Source: Rhizopus arrhizus
Taxonomy: Eukaryota > Mucoromycota > Mucoromycetes > Mucorales > Rhizopodaceae
DNA: 64,000 nucleotides
Direction of reading: 5' to 3'
Assembly (NCBI GenBank): GCA_024220505.1
Contig: JAKZZE010000010.1
Span: forward strand, 1,178,001 to 1,242,000
A model generated the notes under the pieces. The model saw only the letters and a program-made list of their open reading frames with translations, was not told the DNA's origin and ran no database searches. Positions 21,915 through 32,739 of the stretch are shown here, piece after piece. The first letter of the stretch is position 1, and every line of letters begins with the position of its first letter. The position numbers and the translations under genes were made by a program.

Positions 21915-22166
21915 TTAGTTCTGAGTGCACATATATAGCAGGTTGTTTTCTTCTTCGTCTCCTTCCTCATCCTCATAATAAGCCTTTATAATTTCCCATT
22001 CGTCTTCGCTCCAGTAATTGTTTTCTTCATCTTCCGCATCCATTTCTTCTTGTATCATTTCATCGTCATTTTCTGACATGGATTTAATCATTGATATCAT
22101 TTCACTTGCCTCATCTAGGCTTTCATTTCTAGTCTCATTCATTTCTTTATGACTAAGCATATTCAT
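21915..22166 (-). CDS. Small, very acidic hypothetical protein
   Basis: An 83-residue frame from a true ATG, rich in Glu, Asp, Met and Asn with acidic clusters (DAEDEENNYWSEDEWE and DEEGDEEENN). There is no intron, signal peptide or known domain. It could be a real small acidic protein, or the end of a decayed gene. Nothing in its surroundings hints at function. Confidence 0.3.
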   Translation of the reverse strand: MNMLSHKEMNETRNESLDEASEMISMIKSMSENDDEMIQEEMDAEDEENNYWSEDEWEIIKAYYEDEEGDEEENNLLYMCTQN

Positions 22167-24345
22167 GGTTATTGAAACAAAATGGCTGAAGAAAAAGAAA
22201 AGGTCAAAAATGAGGGATCAAGGGAAAAAAAAAGCTTTTTTTTTAATGGCCGCCTACCAAATCTGAGCTTTCATCCATTGCCTAGTGTCGATCTTTACCA
22301 ATTATATCATAAAATACACACGCATGCTACATGCTCTAAAAAGATCAAACACATTAATCAAACACATAGATTTCTTTTATAGCTTGAAAAGCTAGCTCTT
22401 GACCTATTCCACAAAAGAAGGTCTTTTACAAGCCAATGAAAATTGTTCATGTTTCTCGTACGACATGAACAAACTGTTTTACTTTCTAGATTCTCTCCAA
22501 TGTCATTATAAGACATTTGTTTGAGTTACCTTTTTCCCAAAAAGCTAGATCAATCATTGACACTATTTACCTTGTTGGTTAAATTATCATCTTTAACAAA
22601 GCTTTGCTAGGTTTCTATCCAGTTATTAAGAGCTAATTGTATTCGGAACAAATATTAAATCCCGGATGCAAACATTCAAATTAGGGCAATTGGTTTAGAA
22701 ATCACATTTATATGATTAGATACTTTTCTTTGTAGCCCGTACGGATCAAAAATTGATTGGTGTACGTACTATGATCTAAATATACCAGGCCACTTAATAG
22801 CATATCGCCAATACATAAACATGCGAACGCATATTTAAAGAGAATAATCAAAGCTTATAAATTAGATTTCCTACCTTTTGTTATTGTATAATAAAGCCAA
22901 TCGAGTAAAACAACTAGAGAATAATTAGCGTCAAACTCACAGCTATAATATTGAACATAGTTGTAAAAGGGTAAGACATGAATTAATTTGATACAATTTA
23001 TACTGGGATTGCAGTAGCTCATAGCTATTTTTGTTCACAATTTGGTATCAATCCTAGTAAATAAAGTTTTCAAATGAATAACCACTGAATTTTATTTTGT
23101 AATGCTTTCTGCAATCACACATTATGAAAAAAGGTAAAGTATAGTCAAGTCCTTCTTTCTCTTATAACTTTCCTTTTCTGATTGTTTCTTTTCAACCTTT
23201 AACAGTTGATTTATGAAGAGGACTATTTGTGCTTTTTTAAACGACTCTGCGACTTTTGCAAGTATTGTTTAACGTCAAATTTACTTTAGCTTTCTTATTC
23301 ATGCAAAGTATAAAAATCATAAATTCAACGTATTTATAACATTTTACGAAAATAACGGTAAAAAAAAAAAATTACTTAATCAAAAATTAATGAATCTTCT
23401 CGACTCTCTCAATTGTTTTATATGTGACTAAAAGAAAAGGTGTTAGGAGCAATGCAAAATATATTGTTTTTAGGAATAATTTCTACTCTTCATTTTTTAG
23501 CATACTCATTTTCATTTCCTCCTTTTCTTTTTTTTTTCTCGCTTTCTTAAAGTATATGAATTGTTTTGAATGGATTATTACTAATTCTATAGTATCACAA
23601 CCTTTTGTCAATTTTAAAGGGCTTTGAAATGGGACAATAGCTATCTTGTTTAAAATTGAACAGTAAGGTGAAGACAGAAAGTTGAGGCTACCAATAAGCT
23701 TAACGCTTACTTGTATATATTAAAGAATAAAATCAAAGATGTCATAAAAGCAATATAATATCACGCATTAAACATAGATATGTTTGCAGCAACTATAAGG
23801 CTCTTGTGACTATCCAGCGAAAAATGGACAGGTCGAAAGGGGTAGGAATTCAGCTATTCGATGCTTGTATTTTTTATAGATATTGTATGTTTGGCATTAA
23901 CTAGCACGCAACGAGAAAGAAAGCCTATGTGGATTTAATACAAAATGTTCTATATAGTCCTCCCCATTTGCTTTCTAGAACACTATTAATTATAATCAAA
24001 TACCTGTGAAAAAGCAAGCTGCTGAAGCACCAGATCATGTTTTCTAGTATATAAGATTGCTGCTTGGGAAAGTCTTTATAAAAAAAAAAAAAAAAAAAAA
24101 GCAGAAAACAAGGTATACTCTTTTGTTAATAAATAGCTTGTTTATTTCATACATATTGATTATTTAGACATGAATTAGACGGTATTTCATGTAAACATTC
24201 ACCGTAATTCAGATTCATTCATCTCATTTATATATTAATATAGCATGCTAAGTAACAAAAAATGTCTTATTGTATTTCACACATCATATAAAAGTTATAT
24301 GTATCGCTTTAGTTATATTTTGGGTATAAAAATAAAGGGTTCTTC
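22167..24345. other. Long intergenic region
   Basis: About 2.2 kb without a recognisable gene, RNA or transposon. Short frames at 22182 and 23424 look non-coding. An A-run of about 20 bases lies near 24080. Confidence 0.5.
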
Positions 24346-26286
24346 TTAGTTTACTTGCTGTTGTTGATGTAATCGTCTATTCTTCAATAGAGTTGCTTTA
24401 TTCATATCGAGCTCAAACATATTACGTCTTCTCCTGGATGTAGGCGTTGATATTATGTTTTCGTATGTGTATCTTTGTTCCTTATTAATTGGATATGTAG
24501 CAGCCGGTGCAACACCTTTTCCATCTTGAACTAGTTGTTCTGCCATTGCAATAACTTCTTGTTGAATGCCATGAGTAGGATCATTTGTTTTAGTAGTTGT
24601 CTGCTCTTCTTCTACATCGTCCTCTTCTGAAGTAGAATCATATCCACCTGCAAACACACGACTAGAGGAAATATCAGCTGGTGTGCGCATTTTCTTTTCT
24701 TCTCCTATACGCTGCACAGCATATGTGATGTCTAAAATTTCTTTAATGGAAGTAATGCCAGGAGAGAATACATCCGTTCTTTTAGTTGCTTTTGATGTTT
24801 TAGCAGACTGAATAGCGAGATCGTCATTGATTTGGCTTTGTCTTGCATGCTCTTCATGTGCAGCTGCAGCTTTGATAGCAGCATTTTGCATAGCCTGTGC
24901 GCGAGGATCTGAGCTTGTCTTTGACTTAATTGCAGTTGGTGCTTCAGTGGCTTTCTTTGAAACAGGAGGAGGAAACTGAGATCTGGTTATCCAAGGATGG
25001 TTGAAAAACTGTTCAACAGTATAACGCTTCTCGGGATCCACATTAAGCAAGTTACGAATCAAATCTTTGGCAGCAGGAGAAATAGGGTCCCACCAAGGAC
25101 TAAGGAAAGTATACTCCCCTTTTGCTACTTTGTGCGTCAACGCACGAATAGATTCATCGTAAAAAGGAGGAAAGCCACAAAGAATGGTATATAGCACACA
25201 GCCAATAGCCCACATATCTACTGCTTTAGAATATTTTTGATCTCGAACAATCTCAGGGGCAGTATAACCAACAGTACCACAAGGTGTCAATGTAGAATTA
25301 TCCCAAATCACTTTAGATAGTCCAAAATCAGCAATTTTAACTACACCAATTCCTCCTCCTCCAACACCTTCTATAAACTCGCCTTCATCTACTTTGTCTT
25401 CATCATCAAACAAATTTTTGACATTCTCACGCTGAACCCAAGGAATTGGTTCAAACAAAATATTCTCGGGCTTAATATCACTAATATATCACGTTAGATA
25501 AATAAAATCCATGCAAATAAATAACCGTCCGTCTTACCGATGAACAACACCACACTCTTCGTGAAGATAACGAATACCTGCAGCTATTTGCGTAATAACA
25601 TGTCTTGCAAGATCCTCACTTAAATACGTTAATTTCACAATTTGATGAAACAGTTCACCGCCTTTACATAATTCCAGGACCAGAAAATAGTAATCGTCTG
25701 ATTCCAAAAACTGAACAAGTTGAACAATATTTTGATGTTTGACATTTCGCATAATTTGAACTTCTTTAAGAATATTGGCCCTTTCAGTAGCTTTTGTCTT
25801 CTTCTTCATGTTTGGATGTAGGTGTGCTTTTCCATTCTAATCAATTTTTAAAATCAGTCAACAAATAAAGGGGTTACTGCGGTTTCATTTGAATATCATT
25901 ACCTCCGATGCGTCTAACTCTTTCTTTCTAACGACTTTGACGGCAACTTCTTTATCTGTCATTGTATCCCTTGCTTTAAATACATAAGAAAATGCACCCC
26001 TAAACAATATAAATAAGTTTTTATTATTATTATTATTATTTTTCGATAAGCTTACTCTCCAATTTTTTCGAGCAATTCGTATCGTTCTAATCCAGGATAT
26101 TGAGGGAGAACAGTTTTACGATGTTTTTCTTCTTGAACAATACGAGTTGCCACATCTTTATTCTTTTGTTTTTCTTCTTCACCTATTTTTTGGGTGTAAG
26201 AGTGTATAGCTGGGGCGTTTTTTTCAACCTTTACCTTTAGGGTATGTTTTTTTTTGCTTAAATAAACTTTTTATTTGCGAAATCAT
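24346..26286 (-). CDS. Ser/Thr kinase of the Rck2/Srk1 (MAPK-activated, CaMK-like) group
   Basis: Predicted cytosolic or nuclear kinase acting downstream of a stress MAPK, by analogy with yeast Rck2 and fission-yeast Srk1. Exons 26286-26235, 26182-26056, 25999-25903, 25836-25538 and 25480-24346 give 569 aa. Glycine loop IGEGAFSYVFKA, ATP lysine at residue 81 (VAVKVV), ILKEVQIMRNVKHQNIVQL, catalytic HRD at 191-193, DFG at 243-245, and PCGTVGYTAPE in the activation segment. The insert DDEDKVDEGEFIEGVGGGG before DFG is the hallmark that points to this group. The C-terminal 200 residues are Ala/Lys/Ser-rich and include an acidic cluster and a basic RRRR run. The first exon was placed by splicing MISQIKSLFKQKK to the KGEEEK segment, which is less certain than the rest. 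Confidence 0.9.
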
Positions 26287-26526
26287 TTCTTTTATCAAAA
26301 TATTTTGATTGATGTAGAGTAAAAAAAAGAAGTAATAAAACATACTTTTTGATTATAAATTTTTTTGGCAAATGACGTACGACACGAAATGACGTCAAAG
26401 TAATGTCTAAATATAGAAGATTATGTGTTACAGTGTTTCCAAAGATAAGAATGTTATTTACACAATGTCTTCGGAGTTAGTTGGTCCAGAGACTGAGGAG
26501 GTTCGGCCCTAGGAGTGTCCAGGCTA
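26287..26526. other. Intergenic, kinase upstream region
   Basis: Contains tgacgtacgacacgaaatgacgtcaaag near 26372-26400, with two TGACGT cores 19 bp apart, the second as the palindrome TGACGTCA (CRE/ATF-type bZIP site). This would suit regulation of the stress-kinase gene just downstream, but that is inference from motif alone. Confidence 0.4.
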
Positions 26527-26931
26527 AGAAAAAAAAGTTTGGCCGACTCTGTATGCCTGAAACAATAGCCGACCCTGTATCTTTCCTTTTAAATATGCTT
26601 CCGACACGCGCATTTGTTTCCTCTAGTATTGCTTTGTCCTGGACCTGGTGATGGCCCGTTATATGTTCTATTCTCCATGAATTAGATCAACTACAACACT
26701 ATACAACCATTCCATGCAAGACACTTCATGGCCAGAAAACAAATGAATGGCTAAGACAATTCAACTGACTTCGTATGTCTCTCTATGCATCCTACTTTCC
26801 TTTCTCATTTTTTTACCCTTAAACCAGAAAGGTTTTTTTTCTTAACACTCACTTTCAAACGGATTGAACTGGTCCGGGCGGACACCATAAATAAATAAAA
26901 TATCATGTTTAAACAAAAAAAAGTTTGCCCG
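26527..26931 (+). mobile_element. LINE-C: 5'-truncated LINE 3' end with target-site duplication
   Basis: Insertion between a 19-bp direct repeat with two mismatches (26527-26545 and 26913-26931, core aaaaaaaagtttg). It holds no intact protein. Its 3' part has a pyrimidine-rich tract, a hairpin at 26814-26833 followed by a run of T, the block ggtccgggcggac, and an (ATAA)n tail. The tail design is that of LINE-A and LINE-B but the sequence differs, so it is a related family. Confidence 0.65.
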
Positions 26932-28191
26932 TAATTTACTTTAAGACCAATTTTTCCAGCCTCATGTTGCCAGTGATCGAATTTAGAATTTGGATTTTAT
27001 ATATACTTAAGACTTGTAAGAGTACAAGTATAGACGATCTTGGGAATGGAACAATAAATAAATAAAATTTGCTTTGTATGATTATAAGGCATATTAAAAG
27101 AATCAAAGAATTGACTGTTTTTCAGTATTAGATCAATTCAGATACATTATTAGATATTTCAAGTATTGATATGACTTAGTTTTGATTATTCTTTTTTTGG
27201 GTTATCTTTGCTCAATGGAGTACTGAAACTCAGTAATAACCTAATCGTCGTAGGGAATTGCTTGTATTTTCATCATTTCACAAAAAAATTGTTCTTTTGG
27301 AGGGACCCTGCTTCTTTTAAGGGTATCTTGCATAATGATGGTGTGAATACTGTCGTGTGGGATAATGAGACTATTTGATTTCCACACTCATCAGCTAGAG
27401 CTCCCTGCTTAAATGAAGATAAATACAGTTTACTGTTAGTGCTGTTGTTATATTTGTTTGCATATCTTTCATAGTTTGATTAGTTTTCATAGTCTATACT
27501 GATTGATTGTGCCTTTGTAGCATCTTTTGTCTTCATACTGCTATGGGGCCTTCGCCTGTTTGAATTGGTGATTGTAATGCGTTCTTGGGGCGTAAATGAA
27601 GATGCGTTTATATTTATAGTATAAGGATTAAGTGTCTATTCCACTGATTTGAAAAATTATAGCTAAGGCTGTTTCTATAGTATAAGTAAGAAAGATTATG
27701 CTGAGTACAGGTATTATCTAAGAATTGATAAATCTTTCTGTTTTAGACGTAATCTCTGATGTCATAATCTAGTTACAAGTAGACAAAGTTTTCATCAATT
27801 TCTTTGTAAATTTGGTGTGATTTGTTAAATTTTCTCAAATTCATCCTCCATTCGTTAGTAAACTAATTTTGAAGAAAGAACTCTTGCCTTAAGCAGCAGC
27901 AGATTTATGCTATTTTTTAAGCACTGCTGCTGAATACGGAGTGAGGAGACATTTGCTTGTGAAAAGAGACATGTTGTTGATTTCTAACTTATAACTATTC
28001 CATGTCAAGTAGAATGTGAAAATTTGGTGGTAAATGTTGAATTCAAGATGTTTAAGGCAAATGAACAAGAAGGTTTACGATGTTTCAAAGCCCGTGAAAA
28101 TCTATGCAATAAAATGAATTTATGCAAATTGCATGACGTAAAAATTGCTCACGTCTCTAATTGATTAAGCCCCTTATTCTTTTCTACGTAT

Positions 28192-28222
<31 letters not shown>
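26932..28222. other. Intergenic
   Basis: No gene recognised in about 1.3 kb. It ends in a pure run of about 26 T residues (28197-28222) abutting the start codon of the next gene. Confidence 0.5.
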
Positions 28223-28225
<3 letters not shown>

Positions 28226-29182
28226 ACTGATAAAGATTATATTCCTGAAGAAATAAAAAAACTTGGGCTCTGTTCAACAATCCACAATATAAAGAGTCTT
28301 GGTGGAGGATGTATCAGCCAAGCTTCCTGTTATACAACAGATAGGGGAGACCTATTTATCAAAGTATGAAAGATGAAATAATATCTCAAAGTGTGGTCTT
28401 TATTCATATAAAATTGTATGTAGTCAAATAAGGATTCAAAGGCATCTCAATGGTTCAAAGCTGAGTCGTTAGCTCTTGAGCGTATCAATGAAATCGTACC
28501 TGGATTTGCACCAAAATCTATTCATTATCAGGAAACGACACATGACAATCCAGCTTTTATTATAACAGAATATATACCAATGACAAACAATACGTCTAGT
28601 CGAGATATTCAGACAAAGATGGGAGTTAGTTTAGCTAAACTGCACTTAGGAAAGCAAAGTGATAAGTTTGGTTTTGATGTTACTTCATTTTGTGGAACAA
28701 CCGAACTAAACAACCAGTGGAATGAGGATTGGTGTCAGTTTTGGTGTAAACAGCGTATGGAACCATTGTTTAATCAGGTACGCGGTAAAAATAGAGACTT
28801 GGATGCATACGGGAAAGAACTGTGTTCCCGCATGGAACATTGGTTAGGATCCGACGCATTACCTAAAATAAAACCTTCTTTAATACACGGAGACTTATGG
28901 AGTGGTAATTGGGCAATTCATGCAAAAACAAATCAGCCTGTCATTTTTGATCCCGCAGCCTATTATGGACATAATGAGGCTGAATTCGGTATGATGAAGA
29001 TGTTTGGTGGCGTTAGTCAAGCATGTTTTGATGCATATGATGATACATTCGAATTTTCAGTGATTGAAGGAAGAGAAGAACGTGTGATGATATATGAGCT
29101 ATACCATCACCTTAATCATTATGCTATGTTTGGAGGAAGTTATGGTGGAAGTTGTTTAGATATTATGGAAAGGTTATTATAA
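28223..29182 (+). CDS. Fructosamine/ketosamine-3-kinase-like protein
   Basis: Member of the fructosamine kinase family (aminoglycoside-phosphotransferase fold), which phosphorylates sugars attached to lysines so that the adducts fall off, a protein deglycation step. Two exons (28223-28363, 28433-29182), 296 aa, close to human FN3K (309). Visible features are SLGGGCISQA (nucleotide loop), LFIK with the ATP lysine at the end of exon 1, WFKAESLAL, LAKLHLGKQSDKFGF, the catalytic HGDLWSGNW, the metal-binding FDPAAYYGHNEAE, and LYHHLNHYAMFGG near the C-terminus. A 26-T run directly precedes the ATG, so the start is close to the 5' limit. The stop is 6 bp from the MEX67-like stop on the other strand. 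Confidence 0.93.
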
Positions 29183-29188
29183 ATAAAT

Positions 29189-31181
29189 TTATTGTGAAAC
29201 AGGATATGATGCAAATATACTTGTTGGGGCAGGTACTTGAGGTTGAAAGCCTTGATTTCCAATATAATCACGGACACATAACATGTCGTTCATAATTGTA
29301 TATGGCCACCCGGCAATTGCTGCACTATAAAAATAAAATGAGTGAGATGTACAATAATATATGCTTACTTTTTAACGTACGGCGAGTCAGGGGCTGAAGG
29401 GCGAAGAAGAAAAGTACGGTCAAAAGAGTATGGAGGTAAAGACTCTTCTTCCTTAAATTCGCCATGTAAACAAATCATTAACCCAACAGGCGTTTGATGA
29501 GCATCTACTATAAAATCTTTGGTCTTTTCTAAATCATGCATTGTATTTGGTAATCTACAAAGTGCAGTTCCAATAGCATCAGGTCCAATTTGTAGTCCTT
29601 TGCCTTCTTGTTCTAAAAAGAGATATGAATAAATGAATTCTTTTAAAATATGTACATTGATCTTACTTTTTGATTTTCCCATCAAATTTCTACTTAAAAG
29701 GGTCCAAGTCAATTTTTCTTCGTCATCCATTAGCTTTTTCTTTTCTTTCCTTTTCAGCTTTTGTTGAGCACGGAGCTTAACATTACTTGCTACTGAGAAC
29801 ACTGAATTTGTATCATAAATAACAGATAGTACGGACCTATCAGTATCAAATGAATGGTAGTATTTGTTCAAGAAATCAGTAGTAACAGATTGAGCAACAT
29901 CATTATCAAAAAAGCTAGGCTGATTATCTAATGGCAATACGCGACCAGTTTTATGTACTGATGCTACTTCTTGCTCTGTCAATTGTATGGGTGCAGTGTC
30001 TAGAACAACCAATGAAGGAAATCTTTTAACGATATTTCTAATGTATCCTCTATCATTATTTCTCTGCTTGATTTCAGATTCACGAAGTGGGTTGCCTGTA
30101 AGAAGTAATTCTCTAAGGTTCTTTAGTTTTCCTGTTCCACTAATGGCCTCAAGGTTTTCATATTCCTTAATGAGGTTGTCTTGTAAGGATATATTTTGAA
30201 TATTTGGCAAGTATTGTGCTAATGTTGATATTTGTTGTACGTTCTTCAAATGGTTGCGGGCAAATGAAATAGAAACAATATCCTGAAACATTTCACCAGC
30301 AAGTTTCATCATAGCTGGGCCCACAATAGCGTTTGAACCTGGTGCACCAGGAGGACGAATAGCCGACTTCTTCAAGATGGGATCGGAAGCCATATCGTCC
30401 AGATTTAAATATTTCAATTCACTGTTCCATCGACTCTTTAAGAAGTTTCTTAAAATATCAATGGTCGTTAGTTTGTTATTTTCAGGATTAGAAGGTTGGA
30501 TGGCAGATGCAAAGGGTGAATTAGGATCAAAAAGACAGATTTGGAGTTGTTGAGTACCAAATATGTAGCCGTCCAAACGAATCAAGATTCTAGCAATAAT
30601 TGGATCACTCACAGTTAAAAGCATTTGCCCTTGATCTACTTTTGCATCTACTGCTTGCCATTGCTTTTTAGACTTTTGAACTAAAAATGGAATAATACCA
30701 GCTTCTGTTCCAGGTTCAAAACCTGAAATCTATTGGTTTATTAATCTTTGTTTTTCAATTTTGCATTCATTATATTACCAAAATATCAATTCTTTGTGTA
30801 GGGGTTGTATCCATTTTTGGTTCAGCAGCAGTGGCTTTTGGTCTACCATATGGATTGCTTCATAATAGAAATGGCGTGAGTTTTTCCTTTTAAAATTAAA
30901 AAAGCATTCACTTACAATCGCTTTCTATTCTTCTTTTTCTTTCCCATTCCACCCATATCAATATCCTCTCCAAGATCTATAACCTTTTTTTTGTTTTCCG
31001 TCACTGTAACGCTTTTTCCAGAGGCTCTTGCCTTCAGAGCCAATCCTCTTGTAGCTTTTTTGCTTGTAGCTGTTTGCCATTTCTCATTTTCTTCTGTGTC
31101 TTTTTTAGCTGGTGTGGTTGAAGTGGTAATTTTGGTGGTAGATCCACCAAACATTGCAAATAAACCTTTTGATTCTGACAT
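29189..31181 (-). CDS. MEX67: MEX67/NXF1-type mRNA export factor without a UBA tail
   Basis: Nuclear mRNA export receptor that binds RNA and, with Mtr2/NXT1, carries mRNPs through the nuclear pore. Exons 31181-30916, 30857-30779, 30729-29667, 29612-29369 and 29324-29189 give 595 aa. A basic N-terminal region ends in KKKKNRKRFNPYGRP. Then come an RRM-like segment (MLLTVSDPIIARILIR), leucine-rich repeats (SFARNHLKN, NISLQDNLIKEYENL, ELLLTGNPLRE) and an NTF2-like domain (FFDNDVAQSVTTDFLNKYY to FDRTFLLRPS, AGWPYTIMNDMLCVRDYI). The protein ends about 20 residues after the NTF2-like domain, where the family normally continues into a UBA (TAP-C) domain that binds FG-nucleoporins. No further exon with that domain is visible before the neighbouring gene. 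Confidence 0.92.
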
Positions 31182-31697
31182 TGTTGTTAATCGATCAAAA
31201 AGCTAAAGAACAGAAAGAAAAAAAATTTAGGGGCTTAAAATTAGGACAACCGACCAATCAAATTCAAATAACTCGTCTTTGTATAAGTTCAAACGAGCCT
31301 CATCACTACTGATAACATGAGCCTTAGGCATATAGCTAGCTTTTTCAGATGTATGATTTATATGATGAAGGAGCTTCAAAACAATATTAGTTTTTATGAA
31401 GCTGGAATGCATACAATGCCTTTATAATAAAAGCATCCAGTTATGTCTATGTCATCACTGTTTTAATCCCCATTTTAAGTTGCGTCACGAATCCTTTGCT
31501 GCTTCCCCCGGATTTGGGCACACTTAAATTTTTCTCTTTTTTTTTTTTACTCTTTAGCGACCACTTGGAAGTAAATATGTCAAATATAAAAAACAGAGAA
31601 CTTTTTGTCAACTAAAACTTGTATTTATTTTTAATTTTTTTTCTAAAAAAAAAAATTACATTAGGAAACTTCTTAAACAAATCAAGTTACATTAATA
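31182..31697. other. Divergent intergenic region
   Basis: Shared upstream region of the MEX67-like gene (-) and the NDUFA8-like gene (+). A 61-codon minus-strand frame (31227-31412) overlaps the MEX67 leader and looks non-coding. Pyrimidine and A runs precede the + start. Confidence 0.4.
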
Positions 31698-32217
31698 ATG
31701 TCTTCCACTCCAGAGGCCACCTTCACTCACAACAAATTTGTTGATCCCACTCCTCTTCCTGCGTCAGTCCCAAAAGTTGATGAAGTCGGTGCTACTTCAG
31801 CTCCTTTGAAGAGCGCCTCTTTTTTCATTGGACAATATTGTAAAGATTATAATGATGATTTCATGCTCTGTAAGAGTGAAAACAACAACCCTGAGCACTG
31901 TCTCAAAGAAGGAAGAAAGGTCACTAGATGTGCCATTGACTTGTAAGTGACTAAAATTATGTTTTGATCCGCGAAAATTAACCCCTTTGCAGGATTGCTA
32001 AACTTAGAGAAAACTGTGGCAAAGAATTTGAAGCACACTGGCAATGTTTGGAAAACAACAACCAAGAATTGGGTGCTTGTCGTAAGCCTGAAGGTGTCTT
32101 CAATACCTGTGTTTTTGAAAAATTGGTAATTTATGCAAATATATATGAAGTTTCAGGATACAAATTAAATATTATAATAAATAGGGTTTGAAAAAGAACA
32201 TTCCTGGATCTTCATAA
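31698..32217 (+). CDS. Complex I subunit NDUFA8 (19.5-kDa, PGIV type)
   Basis: Accessory subunit of mitochondrial NADH:ubiquinone oxidoreductase on the intermembrane-space side, with CX9C cysteine pairs oxidised by the Mia40 route. Exons 31698-31942, 31993-32125 and 32185-32217; 136 aa. Twin cysteine motifs are visible: YCKDYNDDFMLCK, HCLKEGRKVTRC, NCGKEFEAHWQC, and ACRKPEGVFNTC. The protein has the family block TSAPLKSASFFIGQYC and ends in GLKKNIPGSS. It has no cleavable presequence, as expected for this import route. Presence of this subunit indicates a respiratory chain with complex I, which budding yeasts have lost. Confidence 0.95.
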
Positions 32218-32739
32218 TGAGGAACGAAAGAATAAATGATTGTATCATTAGAACTTCTTTAAAATAAATTTAAACAGACAAAAGCAACATATCAAACACA
32301 GTTTCCTGTTCCTTCGTTACAAAATTTTCATCGCCCTTTTTTTTATTCATTTCAGAGACGATGACTTTCTTTTATATGAAAATGTACTACTGTTACCATA
32401 TGTTAATGATTATTGTTAATGGTTTGATGCAGTCTAGTTCTAATTTATATATACGCAATTATTCTTAGAGTGCGGCTCCATTAAAAGCATCAGATCTGTC
32501 AATAGCCCTGGTATTGTTCAGTTTACTTTTCAAACCAGTTGAGTCAATAAAAAGTGTTGTTTCATTCAATTATGCTTTTTATACTAAAACTGTATTTTCA
32601 TAGTTGCTACTGGTTGTGACTGTTCTGATTTTATTTTTGAGTGGTGACATAAGAGGCAGTGGATTCCTATGTGCCAATTAACGCGTGTCCATTTTCATTT
32701 ATTTTGATTTTTTTTTTCTAACCTTCAATTTATTATTAA
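32218..32739. other. Intergenic
   Basis: No gene seen between the complex I subunit and RPT4. A T-rich tract sits just upstream of the RPT4 ATG. Confidence 0.5.

Noticed and set aside
22182..22382. 66-codon plus-strand frame next to the acidic ORF
   Set aside because: Composition follows local A/T-rich sequence and nothing protein-like was recognised.
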